Counted from the first letter of the stretch, positions 1 to 9,587 are shown. The stretch: DNA of 64,000 nt from Acididesulfobacillus acetoxydans (GCF_902729405.1 NZ_LR746496.1:2480001-2544000); one strand, 5' to 3'. The notes: a model not told the origin generated them from the sequence alone. Program-made: numbers and translations.

Positions 1-82
1 CAGGAAGCGGTGAGCCGGATTGAGTCCCGCCATCTTCTCAGGCTCAGAACTCCTGACAACTGAAGAGACAGGGACGGTGCCG

Positions 83-1453
83 TCATTCATCCGGCAAAGG
101 CTGGCCTTTGGTTTCCCTGGCCCAAATCAGGGTGACGATGCCTACGATGTAGATGAGAGAGACGATGGTTACGGCTCTCGCGTAGGAGCCCAAAGTGCTG
201 ACCAGCAAGCCTGTGCTGAGCGGACCGGTGGCGGCCAGAATCCGGCCGAAGTTAAAACAGAAGCCCTGTCCGGTCGCCCTCAGCCGGGTGGGATAAAGTT
301 CCGCTAAATAGATAGGAAAACCCGAAAATACACCGTTATTGAAAAAACCGAGGATGGGCAGGAGGAGGAGAAGGGTCACGTAATCTTTGACAGTGTAAAA
401 AACATAGGGGGCCAGCAGAAGACTGCCCGTGAAGAAGAAGAGGAAGGTCTTTTTGCGGCCGATCCAGTCAGCCAGCGGGCCGAAGAGCACATAACCCACG
501 ACGGCCCCGGCGTTGAGGGCCATGGTGGCGTAGCTTTGGTAGTTGGAGACAGTCGCTTCCGTGTAGGCCCGGCCCCGGAGCAGTTCGACCACAAAAGTCG
601 GTGTCCAGTTGGTTACGGCCCAGAGTCCGAAAACCGCGGTAAAAGCCAAGAGAGAACCGACGATCGTATCGCGCCTCAGCCCCGGCCAGAAGATCTGCTT
701 TAAGGTCAGAACGGTGAACTTCGGGTTGCTCCTCTCGGGGGAAAGCTTTATCTTTTCCCGGCGCTGCCGCACCCGAAGCCAAGGCTCGGGTTCGCCGACC
801 TTCTCTCGAATGAAGGCGGCGGAAAGGGCGGGAAAGATGCCGATGACCAAGACGGCCCGCCAGGGTGTGAAATAATGGGCAGCGGCCCAGGGAACAACGA
901 AGAGGTTCACCAGAGCGGCCAGAAAAAAACCGGCTCCCCAGGCACTCTGCATTAAACTGACGACGCGGGTGCGGTACTTATCCGGAAAAGATTCAGCCAC
1001 CAATGAGGAACCGGCGGCCCATTCGCCCCCAATACCCAAGGCGGTCAAGAAACGGAAGACCATCAGCTGTGTCCAGGTTTCGGAAAGAGCGGCAACACCG
1101 GTGAAGACCGCGTAGACCAAGATGGAAAGCGAAAGGGTGCGGCTGCGGCCTATGTAGTCTGCCAGGGTGCCGAAAAGAGTTCCTCCCACGGCCCAGCCGA
1201 CCAAAAAGACGGCTAAAATGATGCCCCCGTGGGCGGCGATGCTCGCCTTGTTAGCCGTGGGGCCGAGCAGGTCCTGCAGAGATGAGAGCATAATCATGGC
1301 AAAGAGAGTTGAATCCATCGAATCAAAGACCCAGCCGATCCAGGCGGCCAAGAGGACGAGCCACTGCTGGCGGGTCATAGCTTCGGGAAGCCAAAAGGGC
1401 AAGGTCCTGAAGCGATTCGCGGAAGATGGGGAGTCTTTGCTCATCGTTTTCAC
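83..1453 (-). CDS. MFS carrier, metabolite:H+ symporter type
   Basis: A 12-helix major facilitator protein of 456 aa. TM1 carries an acidic FDSMD segment and the TM4-5 region reads RFLTALGIGGEWAAG, which is typical of carboxylate/sugar proton symporters (SHS/AAHS-like) rather than drug pumps. It acts in the cytoplasmic membrane; the substrate cannot be read from sequence, though an organic acid is a reasonable inference. The GTG start at 1453 overlaps the stop codon of the upstream NtrC-type regulator, so the two are translationally coupled. An in-frame ATG at 1444 is an alternative start; neither has ideal spacing from the GAGGA site. The order kinase, regulator, transporter suggests the two-component pair controls uptake of the carried substrate. 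The family is certain, the substrate unknown. Confidence 0.85.
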   Translation of the reverse strand: MKTMSKDSPSSANRFRTLPFWLPEAMTRQQWLVLLAAWIGWVFDSMDSTLFAMIMLSSLQDLLGPTANKASIAAHGGIILAVFLVGWAVGGTLFGTLADYIGRSRTLSLSILVYAVFTGVAALSETWTQLMVFRFLTALGIGGEWAAGSSLVAESFPDKYRTRVVSLMQSAWGAGFFLAALVNLFVVPWAAAHYFTPWRAVLVIGIFPALSAAFIREKVGEPEPWLRVRQRREKIKLSPERSNPKFTVLTLKQIFWPGLRRDTIVGSLLAFTAVFGLWAVTNWTPTFVVELLRGRAYTEATVSNYQSYATMALNAGAVVGYVLFGPLADWIGRKKTFLFFFTGSLLLAPYVFYTVKDYVTLLLLLPILGFFNNGVFSGFPIYLAELYPTRLRATGQGFCFNFGRILAATGPLSTGLLVSTLGSYARAVTIVSLIYIVGIVTLIWARETKGQPLPDE

Positions 1454-3066
1454 CGTTCCTCTGTGTCGATGCCATATTCCTCGATTTTATATTGCAAGGC
1501 GCGGCGGCTGATGGCCAGTAATTTGGCGGCCCGGAGCTTGTTACCTTTGGTCTGATGCAAGGCCTTAGTGATGGCCGCTTTCTCCACCGCTTTCAGGGCT
1601 TCCCGCAAGTTGCCGGGCGCGCCTTTGTCCGGGTCGGCGGCAAAATCGGGTTCGCCCGGTTCGGGAGCGGAACCGACAGGGGAAGTTCCCGGCGCCGCCG
1701 GGGGCGCCGTCGCGTTCGAAAAGGTCGGGAAAGCTGCCGGAACGGCTGTCGGGACAGGCAGTGCGGATTTCGGGTCGCCGGGCGTGAATTCGCCGCCGCC
1801 CGCCGCGGATACAGCCGGACCGGGCTGGGATGTTTCAGTGCCGGGTTCCGGCTGCCGGCCCTCTTCCTCCGCGACGGCCCGTTCCCGTCCGGCCCCGGTC
1901 GCGATTTCGGTCGGTAAATCTTCCGTCAGTATGACCTGGCCGGCCCCCATGACGATGGCGTGTTCGATGGAGTTTTCCAACTCCCGGACATTCCCGGGCC
2001 AGTCATAGGTTTCAAGGACGCGAATGACCGGTTCGGGCAAGGATTTTGGCGGCCTGCCGAGCTTGGCACAGTACCTGTCGCGAAAATAAGCGGCCAAGAG
2101 GGGAATGTCTTCTTTCCGCTCTCTCAGCGGCGGCATGACAATCGAGACCACGTTCAGCCGGTAAAACAAATCGGAGCGGAAAGTCTTGCGGGCGACCCCT
2201 TCTTTCAGGCTTTGATTGGTGGCGGCCAGAACGCGCACATTTACGGCTACGCGTTCATTTCCGCCTACGCGTTCGAACTCGCGTTCCTGCAGCACCCGCA
2301 GGAGTTTGACTTGAAGCTGGGGACTCATTTCTCCAATCTCGTCGAGAAAGATGGTTCCCCCGTCGGCAAACTCGAATTTGCCGATTTTGCGGCTGAGAGC
2401 CCCGGTGAACGAGCCTTTTTCGTGACCGAAAAATTCACTTTCCAAAAGCCCCTCAGGGACAGCTCCGCAGTTCACCGTGACAAAAGGACCGTGTTTGCGG
2501 CTGCTGTAAGCGTGAATGGTGCGGGCGACCAGTTCTTTGCCGGTCCCGCTCTCACCCTGGATTAAGACCGAAGAATCACTGGCGCTGACCCGGCCGATGA
2601 TTTTAAAAACTTCTTGCATGGCCGCGCTGGCGCCGATAAACGTATTTTTAACGGTTTGAGCGGAAAGGACGGTACGGTCTGTCTCCGAGGGTTCGGAAAA
2701 GGAGGAGAGAGCCCTGGCCGTGAGCGCTTTGACTTGGGCGATGTCGAAGGGTTTGCTCAAATAGTCAAAGGCCCCCAGGCGCATGGCGTCAAGGGTGGTC
2801 TCGACTGTGCTGAAGGCGGTCATGATAATGATCGGCAAGCGGGGATACTCCAGGCGTAAGATTTTAAAGGTTTCCATGCCATCCAATTTGGGCATCCGGA
2901 TGTCCATAATCAGCAAGGCAAAAGCCCCCCGCCTGACTTGAGTTAAGACTTCCTCCCCGTTCCCCGCCGTGGTGACGCAGTAGCCCAGTTTAGTCAGGAC
3001 TTTTTGCAGAAGGTTGCGCACGCTTTCCTCGTCGTCCGCCACCAAAATATTAGGTGCGTTTGGCAA
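1450..3066 (-). CDS. Sigma-54-dependent response regulator (NtrC/AtoC family)
   Basis: A 538-aa three-domain activator. An N-terminal receiver domain (about 1-125; DD pair, phospho-acceptor Asp in LLIMDIRMP) is followed by an AAA+ domain (about 143-385; Walker A GESGTGKE, sigma-54 contact loop GSFTGA) and a C-terminal Fis-type helix-turn-helix (about 490-538; [18 protein letters not shown]). It drives RNA polymerase-sigma54 transcription when phosphorylated by its cognate kinase. Start is a TTG at 3066 with GGGAGG about 10 nt upstream. Oddity: the AAA+ and Fis parts are separated by a Pro/Ala/Gly/Glu-rich linker of about 85 residues (roughly 400-485), much longer than usual in the family. It lies 15 nt after the sensor kinase and overlaps the downstream transporter. 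Confidence 0.93.
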   Translation of the reverse strand: MPNAPNILVADDEESVRNLLQKVLTKLGYCVTTAGNGEEVLTQVRRGAFALLIMDIRMPKLDGMETFKILRLEYPRLPIIIMTAFSTVETTLDAMRLGAFDYLSKPFDIAQVKALTARALSSFSEPSETDRTVLSAQTVKNTFIGASAAMQEVFKIIGRVSASDSSVLIQGESGTGKELVARTIHAYSSRKHGPFVTVNCGAVPEGLLESEFFGHEKGSFTGALSRKIGKFEFADGGTIFLDEIGEMSPQLQVKLLRVLQEREFERVGGNERVAVNVRVLAATNQSLKEGVARKTFRSDLFYRLNVVSIVMPPLRERKEDIPLLAAYFRDRYCAKLGRPPKSLPEPVIRVLETYDWPGNVRELENSIEHAIVMGAGQVILTEDLPTEIATGAGRERAVAEEEGRQPEPGTETSQPGPAVSAAGGGEFTPGDPKSALPVPTAVPAAFPTFSNATAPPAAPGTSPVGSAPEPGEPDFAADPDKGAPGNLREALKAVEKAAITKALHQTKGNKLRAAKLLAISRRALQYKIEEYGIDTEER

Positions 3067-3081
3067 TGGCTTGCAACCTCC

Positions 3082-4497
3082 CTACCCGTTTTGCCGCAGG
3101 GGCAAATGAATCTCAAAAGCGGCGCCCCTTTCGGGTGCGCTGCGGACTTGAATGTGGCCGTGGTGAAGCTCAACCAGCTGGTGCACAATGGCCAGTCCCA
3201 AACCCGTGCCTTGTTCTTTGGTCGTAAAAAAGGGGTTGAACAGTTCCCCCATGTGCTCAGGCATTATGCCTGTGCCGGAATCGATGATGCGGACGATGGC
3301 TTCTTCATCATACCGTCTGGTGCTTAGATAGATAGTCCCTTGCTCCGTAATGGCCTGAATCGCGTTGAGTAAAAGATTGAGCAGGATCTGTTTGATCTGC
3401 TCCCGGTCTGCTTCTACCACAATATGTTCGCCAAAATCCCGGATCAGTTCGATATGCTCCCGCAGCGCGCGATTATCAATCAAGACCAGGGTTTCGTCGA
3501 TCGCGGCATTGAGGTCAACCGGCTGAAAACGGCTGGCGGCTGGGCGGGCGAAAGCCAGCAGTTCCTGAACCAGGCGGTCGAGGCGCCAGACTTCCTTTTC
3601 AATGACAGAAGTGTATTCGTGTTTTTCGTCGCCGGCGGGCAATTCTTCGTCCAGCAACTGGGTGTAACCTTTGACCGCCGTCAGGGGATTGCGGATCTCA
3701 TGGGCGACCCCGGAGGCCAGTTCCCCTAAAGCCGCCAGGCGGCTGGCACGCAGGACCTGCTCTTCCAAGAGGCGCTTTTCCCGCAAGTCAATCATCACCA
3801 GCAAGACCCCTATCAGTCGGTTTTGCATGTCGAAAAGGCGGGAGCCGGTCACGGCCATGGCAATTGAAGTTCCGTCCGGACGGGTGTAGAGGGTCTCTTT
3901 GGCCCGGACGGTTTCCTCTTGCTGAAGAAGCGTGTGAATCAGGGTTTGCAAAGATTCGGAAAATCCCGCCTGCAAATAGTTGAGGCTGAGGGCCGCGGTC
4001 TGTTCAATTCCGGTGAGGAACGCGGCGGCAGGGTTGAAAAGAACGATCTTGCCGCTTGCGTCCACGGTGATGATTCCGTTCGGGCTGTTGACCAACAAGG
4101 CGTCCCTGTGCGTTTGCGCTTCGCGCAGGCGGGAGGCCATCCGGTTAATGGAAGCGGAGATCTCCCCCATGACGCCGTGCATGGGCTTGATCGTGGTCAC
4201 CAGGTTGTGTCCCAAATCATCGAGTCCGCGCTGAATGGTCTGAACAGAACCCGCGAGTTCGCTGACGAAGATGCCGGCTCCGGTTATGCTGACGACGGTG
4301 CCGATGATCAAAAGGTAGATAACATTTTCGCGCAGACGCTGAACTTGCATATCGTTCGGACTGAGGGATACGCCCGCCTGTAAAGCGGTGAGCTGGAGCG
4401 CTTTGTCGGCGGTCTGCATGCTGAAAAACCCGGTCACAAAGATCGGAATGACCACAAGCAGGAAAATGGCCAAGATAAGACTGAAACGGTACTTCAT
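3082..4497 (-). CDS. Membrane sensor histidine kinase (AtoS/NtrB-like)
   Basis: A 471-aa kinase. Two N-terminal transmembrane segments (about 7-27 and 60-82) flank a very short external loop. They are followed by a HAMP-like segment, a PAS domain (about 130-240; NSPNGIITVDASGKIV), a HisKA dimerisation/phosphoacceptor helix with the H-box GVAHEIRNPLTAVKGY, and a HATPase_c domain with N (NLLLNAIQA), G1 (IIDSGTGI) and G2 (GTGLGLAIV) boxes. The phospho-accepting residue is the His in VAHEIRNP. Its partner is the NtrC-type regulator 15 nt downstream. ATG at 4497 follows a strong GGGGGAGG site. The short periplasmic part suggests sensing by the cytoplasmic PAS domain or within the membrane; the ligand is unknown. 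Confidence 0.92.
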   Translation of the reverse strand: MKYRFSLILAIFLLVVIPIFVTGFFSMQTADKALQLTALQAGVSLSPNDMQVQRLRENVIYLLIIGTVVSITGAGIFVSELAGSVQTIQRGLDDLGHNLVTTIKPMHGVMGEISASINRMASRLREAQTHRDALLVNSPNGIITVDASGKIVLFNPAAAFLTGIEQTAALSLNYLQAGFSESLQTLIHTLLQQEETVRAKETLYTRPDGTSIAMAVTGSRLFDMQNRLIGVLLVMIDLREKRLLEEQVLRASRLAALGELASGVAHEIRNPLTAVKGYTQLLDEELPAGDEKHEYTSVIEKEVWRLDRLVQELLAFARPAASRFQPVDLNAAIDETLVLIDNRALREHIELIRDFGEHIVVEADREQIKQILLNLLLNAIQAITEQGTIYLSTRRYDEEAIVRIIDSGTGIMPEHMGELFNPFFTTKEQGTGLGLAIVHQLVELHHGHIQVRSAPERGAAFEIHLPLRQNG

Positions 4498-4659
4498 GGC
4501 AATCCTCCCCCTAACCGGGCCGAAAGGACGGCAGAGAAAGTCAGAATTTCCCGACTGGAAGCCTCAGCCGTATGCCTCCGGATTCATCCCTGGGGCGCTC
4601 TGGGCGAAAGGCCTGTAGTCCCCAACGACTGCCGCACTGAGGCCGTTTGTACGACCTAA

Positions 4660-4712
4660 AAGCTCCTTGAGAGACTTGGGAATCCTCGCGTTTCAACGCG
4701 GGGAGGAAGTGA
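4660..4712 (+). repeat. IS200/IS605-like right-end hairpin relic
   Basis: The segment reads CCTTGAGAGACTTGGGAA and then a near-perfect hairpin (CGCGTT, two-base loop, AACGCG, extended by three more pairs) ending GGGGAGGAAGT. This layout, GGAATCC plus GC hairpin plus GGGAGGA, is that of the conserved right end of IS200/IS605-family elements carrying tnpB. No tnpB reading frame survives; the 500-bp gap between the kinase and the efflux gene otherwise holds only the terminator at 4898. Assignment by pattern only. Confidence 0.4.
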
Positions 4713-4897
4713 ACAGCGGTTGCCTCTATAGTGTACCACGAAAGGGCAGCGCCTAGAAAGAGCAGGAGAAAAATCCGAAAAATCCCCTTAAAGAAGAAAG
4801 TGATCCGACACTGCAAAGGGGGTCGCCCCGGTCGGTCAATTTCGTGGGGCGAAGCAGACATTGTGTACCCGCAGATGTTGACACTTTCCGATAGGCC

Positions 4898-4929
4898 GAA
4901 AAAGGTACCCCCGCCGGGCGGGGATACCC
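4898..4929 (-). terminator. Rho-independent terminator of the efflux gene
   Basis: Read on the minus strand, a GC-rich hairpin (GGGTATCCCCGCC paired with GGCGGGGGTACC) is followed directly by a run of five T. It lies about 80 nt beyond the stop codon of the DHA2 transporter. Confidence 0.85.
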
Positions 4930-5005
4930 AGATGACTAAGCTAGACTCTCTGGCCTCGGTTAGCGGAAACTATAGGGACTTAGGACTAGGGTAATCACAG
5001 CCGAG

Positions 5006-6724
5006 CTAGCGTACGGCCTCTGTGCGTTTGCCGCGCAGATAAGACGCGATCGCCGCAATGAAGGAGAGGGCTGCCGAGATGTAGAACGCGACCCGCAAAC
5101 TGGACATCACGGCCGGGGCGATCAATTGGGGAAAGAATATTTTACCCACGATGAGTTGTTGGCTGGCCGCCGGCAAGCTGTGCAAAACCTGGGGCGGCAG
5201 GAGACTGGCCATGGGATTGTAACCCAAGAAGGCGGCAAACAAGGCGCCGGTAGGCGGGAGATTGGCTGTCTGCCGGGCCACTGCTGCCGGAACGCCGACA
5301 TGAATCAGGCCCTGATACATGGCCACCGGCAAATGCTGTATCATGCCGAAGATGAGAAGCGTAAAATAGAGGGTCATGCTGAGTGCCATCCCGGTGTTTT
5401 GCAGGGTTGACCTCATTCCGGAAGACACGCCCCGCTGCTCGGCGGGAACTGTGTTCATAATGGCGGTCGTGTTCGGCGCCGCAAACATGCCCATGCCGAA
5501 CCCTTGAATGAGCAGAATGACGACAAAAGGCAGATAGCTGAAATTGGCGGGCAGCAGAGTCAGAAGGATAAAAGCCAGGGCGGAAAGCAGCATTCCGAAC
5601 GAGGCCAATCCTCTGGCACCGTATCGGTCCGAGAGATACCCGCTGAGGGGCCCCATGATAAAGAAGCCTATCATCATGGGCAGCATATAAATGCCCGCCC
5701 AGAGAGGAGTCTGTTCAAAATTGTAACCATGAAGCGGGAGCCAGATCCCCTGGAGCCAGATGATCAGCATGAAGGTCAAGCCTCCGCGCGCAATGGAGGA
5801 GAGAAATAAACTGAGATTGCCGGCGGCAAAAGCTCGGATACGAAAGAGGTCTAAACGAAACATCGGAACTTTGGTGTGGAGTTCGATATAGATAAAGGCG
5901 GCCAGAAAGATGATGCCAATGACAATACCGGCCTGAACGAAGGGGCTGCCCCAGCCCATTTTGGCCTGTCCGTAAGGCATGATTCCGTAGGTGAGCGCCA
6001 AGAGGAGTACGGTCAAGCCCACGGCAAAAGTGCCGTTACCCAACCAGTCGATTTTTTCATGGGCGGTCAGCTTACCGGTCTCTTTTAATTTAAAATAGGC
6101 CCAAAAAGTACCCGCCAGGCCCACCGGCACGCTGACTAAAAAGACCAGGCGCCAATGCAGGTCGGCCAGCAGGCCGCCGACGATTAAACCCAACAGGGAG
6201 CCTCCGATCCCGAAGATCTGGTTGAGTCCCATCGCCATTCCCCTCTGGGAAGGGGGAAAGGCGTCTGTGAGGATGGCGGTGCTGTTGGAAAACAAGAACC
6301 CGGCGCCCACACCTTGCAGAAGCCTGAAGATGATAATCTCCGTGGCCCCGGCATTTCCGCTGCCCGGGGTCAGAAACAACAAGACGGAGGCCAGGGTGAA
6401 GATGGCAAAGCCCAGATTATAGAGACGTACCCGGCCAAATATGTCGGAGATCCGGCCGAAGGATACCAAGAGGGTGGCGGTCACCACCGTATAGCCCATG
6501 AGCATCCAAAGCAGGTAAGTGGCTCCGCTGGGAGCCATAGGGTTCATCTTTATCCCTCTGAAAATAGCCGGCAGGGAGATCAAGATAATGTTGGCATTGA
6601 GGCTGGCCATCAAAACCCCTAAAGTCGTGTTCGACAGGGCCACCCATTTATAAGAATCTTTGGCCTGCGCCAGCGCGTGGCCTTTTTTGTCTCCTAAACT
6701 CCCGGTTTGTGGATCAGAACGCAT
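5006..6724 (-). CDS. Drug-efflux MFS, DHA2 (EmrB/QacA) family
   Basis: A 14-helix proton-coupled exporter of about 572 aa with the family's TM1 pattern [21 protein letters not shown] split across motif D1, the A-motif after TM2 ([16 protein letters not shown]) and a long C-terminal half. It is expected to export lipophilic compounds or drugs across the cytoplasmic membrane. The ATG at 6724 has GAGGGG upstream and is preferred over the TTG at 6757, which would add 11 unlike residues and lacks a good ribosome site. It is a single-gene unit with its own terminator. No adjacent TetR or MarR regulator is seen. Confidence 0.88.
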   Translation of the reverse strand: MRSDPQTGSLGDKKGHALAQAKDSYKWVALSNTTLGVLMASLNANIILISLPAIFRGIKMNPMAPSGATYLLWMLMGYTVVTATLLVSFGRISDIFGRVRLYNLGFAIFTLASVLLFLTPGSGNAGATEIIIFRLLQGVGAGFLFSNSTAILTDAFPPSQRGMAMGLNQIFGIGGSLLGLIVGGLLADLHWRLVFLVSVPVGLAGTFWAYFKLKETGKLTAHEKIDWLGNGTFAVGLTVLLLALTYGIMPYGQAKMGWGSPFVQAGIVIGIIFLAAFIYIELHTKVPMFRLDLFRIRAFAAGNLSLFLSSIARGGLTFMLIIWLQGIWLPLHGYNFEQTPLWAGIYMLPMMIGFFIMGPLSGYLSDRYGARGLASFGMLLSALAFILLTLLPANFSYLPFVVILLIQGFGMGMFAAPNTTAIMNTVPAEQRGVSSGMRSTLQNTGMALSMTLYFTLLIFGMIQHLPVAMYQGLIHVGVPAAVARQTANLPPTGALFAAFLGYNPMASLLPPQVLHSLPAASQQLIVGKIFFPQLIAPAVMSSLRVAFYISAALSFIAAIASYLRGKRTEAVR

Positions 6725-6779
6725 ATGATTTTCTGCCCCTCGCTTTCGAAAACACAAAAATTACTTCGATTACAAATAA

Positions 6780-6900
6780 GTAGTATAGCACGGATTTGCC
6801 GTGAAGTCTAGTCACCGCGATCACACTGATCACTCTAATCACTCGACCATTCAGATTACTCAGGTCACTCGCTTATAATGTTACCTTTGAAGTCTAATTA
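6780..6900. repeat. Degenerate short repeats upstream of the efflux gene
   Basis: AT-rich stretch with loosely repeated ATCACT/TCACTC words (for example GATCACACTGATCACTC). No reading frame is seen. It may contain the promoter of the efflux gene on the minus strand, but no clear -35/-10 pair could be assigned. Confidence 0.4.
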
Positions 6901-6959
6901 TTCAAGAGGTTAAAATCCGGAAAACAACGGGTTCCGCCGCCACTGCCAACGCTTCAGGA

Positions 6960-7205
6960 TCAAAAACCAAAGAGCCAAAGAGCGCAAGAGCCGAAAAGCC
7001 AAGAGGCTAAAGAGACCAAAGAGACCAAAGAGGCTAAAGAGGCTAAAGAGGCTAAAGAGGCTAAAGAGGCTAAAGAGGCTAAAGAGACTAAAGAGGCTAA
7101 AGAGACTAAAGAGACCAAAGAGGCTAAAGAGACTAAAGAGGCTAAAGAGACTAAAGAGACCAAAGAGGCTAAAGAGACTAAAGAGGCTAAAGAGACTAAA
7201 GAGCT
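6960..7205. repeat. 9-bp minisatellite, GAG(G/A)C(T/C)AAA units
   Basis: About 25 tandem copies of a 9-bp unit (AAAGAGGCT, AAAGAGACT, AAAGAGACC) with less perfect copies at the left edge. The plus strand reads as a Lys-Glu-Ala/Thr repeat open from about 6898 to a TAA at about 7216 but has no ATG/GTG/TTG start or ribosome site in frame. The minus strand reads Ser-Leu-Ala/Val. It is best treated as non-coding repeat between two minus-strand genes. Confidence 0.9.
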
Positions 7206-7215
7206 AAGAAGCTAA

Positions 7216-7260
7216 AAAGCAAAAAAGCAGGCATCCCCCTAACGATTGCGAGGGGGATGC
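7216..7260 (-). terminator. Terminator after the ASKHA gene
   Basis: A perfect 10-bp stem (GCATCCCCCT / AGGGGGATGC) with a 10-nt loop at 7231-7260. Read on the minus strand it is followed by CTGCTTTTTTGCTTTTT, so it terminates transcription about 85 nt after the stop of the ASKHA gene and just before the minisatellite. Confidence 0.85.
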
Positions 7261-7343
7261 AGCGACACTAAAGTCCATGAGCAAGATGCCTTAAAACTAC
7301 GAGGCTTACGGCAGGTTGCGGTTCTGTCAGCCGACGGACCCGC

Positions 7344-8945
7344 TTACAGCTCTGAGGATTTTTGATCCGCCAAACGTTTTTCCACGCTAGGATAGCGGGC
7401 AAGATCCGTATGAGGAAGAAATTTGCTGCTGCGAAATTTGTCCATGAAGGCGGGCTCCGCGTTCAACTCGAAATAGGTGAGTTTGCTGCAGATGGCTTCC
7501 GCTTCCAAACGCTTGGCACGGGAGAGGAGTGCCTGTCGCGCCCCTTCGCCCGAACTGTTGCCCAGACGGATAATGGCGGCGCGGGGAAGGTCCGGATACA
7601 AGCCGATGGCGATGGCGGACTCGACCGGAAGATATTGGCCGAAAGCCCCGGCCGCATAGAAGTGATGAATCTCCTGCCAGGAGCAGCCCACATTTTCGAG
7701 CAAGAGGTCGATGGCGGCATTCACCGCTCCCTTGGTTGCCATGAGATTGTCAATGTCTGCCTGGCTAACCGCGATGTCCCGGTCGAGTGCGGGATCCGTT
7801 TCCGCCCTCGGCACGAGGAGGAATTGTTCCTGCCCGTTGAGCAAGTGAGCCCTGCGGTCGACGAGGCCATGCAGAAAGAGCTCGGCGAGCGTGTCCACCA
7901 GTCCGGAACCGCAAATGCCCCGGGCCGGAATATTACCGATGGTTGAGAATTCGACTTGTGGACTGCCGCCGGGCAGAATAGAGACGCGGTCGATGGCCCC
8001 GGGTTCGGCTCGCATGCCGAAAGTGGTTACTCCTCCTTCCAGGGCAGGTCCGGCCGCCCCGGCACAGGCCGCCAACCAGTCCGCACACCCCAGAACGATC
8101 TCGCCGTTCGTGCCAATATCGACAAAAAGGGAAACTTCCGTTTGACGGTGCAGACCGCTGACAAGAATTCCGGCCACCACATCCCCGCCCAGAAAGCTGC
8201 CCACGCTGGGCAGACAGTAAACCGGGGCCAAAGGGTGTACCTCAAGCCCGATTTCTGCGGCGGTTAAGATTCCCGGGTTATTGACCACCGGGGTGTAGGG
8301 TACTTTGGCGATAGAGGCGGGGTTCAGCCCAAGCAAGAGATGGACCATAGTCGTGTTGGCCCCGATCGCAATGGCGCTGATGGCGCGCGTGTCCCCGGGG
8401 GCAGGAGAAAGACGTCTGATCAAACGGTTGAGAGTTCCTAAGACCGCTTGCCTCAGGTTTTCCAGCCCCTCCGCTTCGGCGGCAGAGCGGATGCGGCTTA
8501 GGATGTCTTCTCCCAGGGGAACCTGGCCATTATAGTCGGGGGCGTGCCGCAGGATTTCTCCGCTCGCCAGATCGACGAGATAGACGACGACGGTGGTGGT
8601 GCCGATGTCGATGGCGAGCCCCAGGTGGTTCCGCCGGGTGTCCCCCGCTTCGATATCCATTATACGCCAGCTGTTTTCTGTCTCCGCCAGGGTTACCGTG
8701 AGCGGCCCCCGGGCGTTATTCAGCAGCCAGAGGCCGGGAAGCTCCGCCATGAGGGAGAGCGGGAAGGCTACCCGGCCGTAGTCCGGGGCCAGCGCCTGCC
8801 GGATTCGGTCCGCAATGGCCCGGTTGTCCCGGGGTGTCGGCCCGGATAAGGGGAGGAACACTTTGCGGCTCAAGGGTTCCAAGTTCTCCAGGTGCGTCCG
8901 GCTTTGACCGGTCAGGATGACAGGCTCGACTTCAGGGTTTGACAT
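7344..8945 (-). CDS. RACo-like ASKHA ATPase without ferredoxin domain (DUF4445)
   Basis: A 533-aa protein matching the ATPase part of reductive activators of corrinoid proteins (RamA/RACo). A linker region (about 15-105) is followed by the ASKHA core with phosphate-1 loop GLAIDIGTTTVVVYLVD, a second ATP loop (SLFVDIGTNGEIVLG) and C-terminal motifs AAGAFGQYL. These proteins use ATP to push an electron onto an inactive Co(II) corrinoid. Known RACo proteins start with a 2Fe-2S domain; none is present here, so the electron donor must be another protein or the role differs. ATG 8945 has GAAGG at good spacing; ATG 8960 is also in frame. The start overlaps the end of the DsrE-like gene, so the two are translationally coupled. 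A complete homologue lies at 61878-63713. Confidence 0.85.
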   Translation of the reverse strand: MSNPEVEPVILTGQSRTHLENLEPLSRKVFLPLSGPTPRDNRAIADRIRQALAPDYGRVAFPLSLMAELPGLWLLNNARGPLTVTLAETENSWRIMDIEAGDTRRNHLGLAIDIGTTTVVVYLVDLASGEILRHAPDYNGQVPLGEDILSRIRSAAEAEGLENLRQAVLGTLNRLIRRLSPAPGDTRAISAIAIGANTTMVHLLLGLNPASIAKVPYTPVVNNPGILTAAEIGLEVHPLAPVYCLPSVGSFLGGDVVAGILVSGLHRQTEVSLFVDIGTNGEIVLGCADWLAACAGAAGPALEGGVTTFGMRAEPGAIDRVSILPGGSPQVEFSTIGNIPARGICGSGLVDTLAELFLHGLVDRRAHLLNGQEQFLLVPRAETDPALDRDIAVSQADIDNLMATKGAVNAAIDLLLENVGCSWQEIHHFYAAGAFGQYLPVESAIAIGLYPDLPRAAIIRLGNSSGEGARQALLSRAKRLEAEAICSKLTYFELNAEPAFMDKFRSSKFLPHTDLARYPSVEKRLADQKSSEL

Positions 8946-9327
8946 AGGCGTAGCCTTCATGTTGTTTGCGGACGATTTCGGTGATACCGGCGGGTACGAC
9001 CTGCACCAAGGGCAGGAGTCGGGCGGGATCCAGATGATTGGCTCTTAAGGCGTTGGCGCAGGCGATGAACTGCACGTTCTGGCTGTGGAGCCCGCTCATC
9101 TCCCCGATCAATTCCCTGTAAAAGCCTTCTTGCCAACTGGAGGGGAATTTCTCCACGGTTTCCGGAAGATCGGCATAAAAGGCTACGGCGGGGCCGTTGG
9201 CTACCAGTTCCGCCCGCAGGCTCTCCCGGCCGACATCGTTGAGCAAATTGCGCAGATTGGTCAGAGCGAGGGGCCAGCAGGCCATCTCATCGACGTGTAC
9301 GACGACTCGGTAAGGAACCATAGTCAT
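8932..9327 (-). CDS. DsrE-family small protein
   Basis: A 131-aa cytoplasmic protein with a DsrE/DsrF-like alpha/beta fold signature: an N-terminal strand MVPYRVVVHVDE, ELVANGPAVAFY in the middle, and VQFIACANALRANHLDPARLLPLV near the end, where the Cys corresponds to the conserved DsrE-type Cys region. Family members bind or relay sulfur or act as small regulatory partners. ATG at 9327 follows AAGGAGGAC; a longer frame runs upstream to 9528 but that part has no family similarity. It overlaps the ferredoxin-less ASKHA gene, suggesting the two act together. The exact function is unknown. Confidence 0.75.
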   Translation of the reverse strand: MTMVPYRVVVHVDEMACWPLALTNLRNLLNDVGRESLRAELVANGPAVAFYADLPETVEKFPSSWQEGFYRELIGEMSGLHSQNVQFIACANALRANHLDPARLLPLVQVVPAGITEIVRKQHEGYAYVKP

Positions 9328-9546
9328 GTCCTCCTTCAAGCTGTTCTCAGGTTTATTGTAGCGCTTGGAAAGGAAGAGGACAACAAAAGCTCTATAGGGT
9401 TTCGTTATCCGGGTCATAAGGAAGAGAGCGACGGAAGCTCCGGAGGACGTTGCCCACTGAATCCCCCCCGCCCTATACCGTTCTGGCAGTACCGGCAGAC
9501 GATAAGAACGTTCCGGCGAAGGAAACATGGGGACGTTTCCGGCTCT

Positions 9547-9587
9547 AAAACGCGGAGGCCGGGATATCCGTTTGGCAATCCCGGCTT
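9547..9587 (-). terminator. Terminator after the cytochrome b gene
   Basis: On the minus strand GGAAGCCGGGAT pairs with ATCCCGGCCTCC across a 12-nt loop and is followed by GCGTTTTAG. It lies about 30 nt past the stop of the cytochrome b-c fusion gene and separates it from the DsrE/ASKHA pair. Confidence 0.7.

Noticed and set aside
4541-4861. 106-aa minus-strand frame before the kinase
   Set aside because: No ribosome site or family features, and it overlaps the IS605-like hairpin.
6960-7163. Ser-Leu-Ala repeat protein on the minus strand
   Set aside because: The frame is made only of the minisatellite, has no ribosome site, and lies beyond the terminator of the upstream gene.
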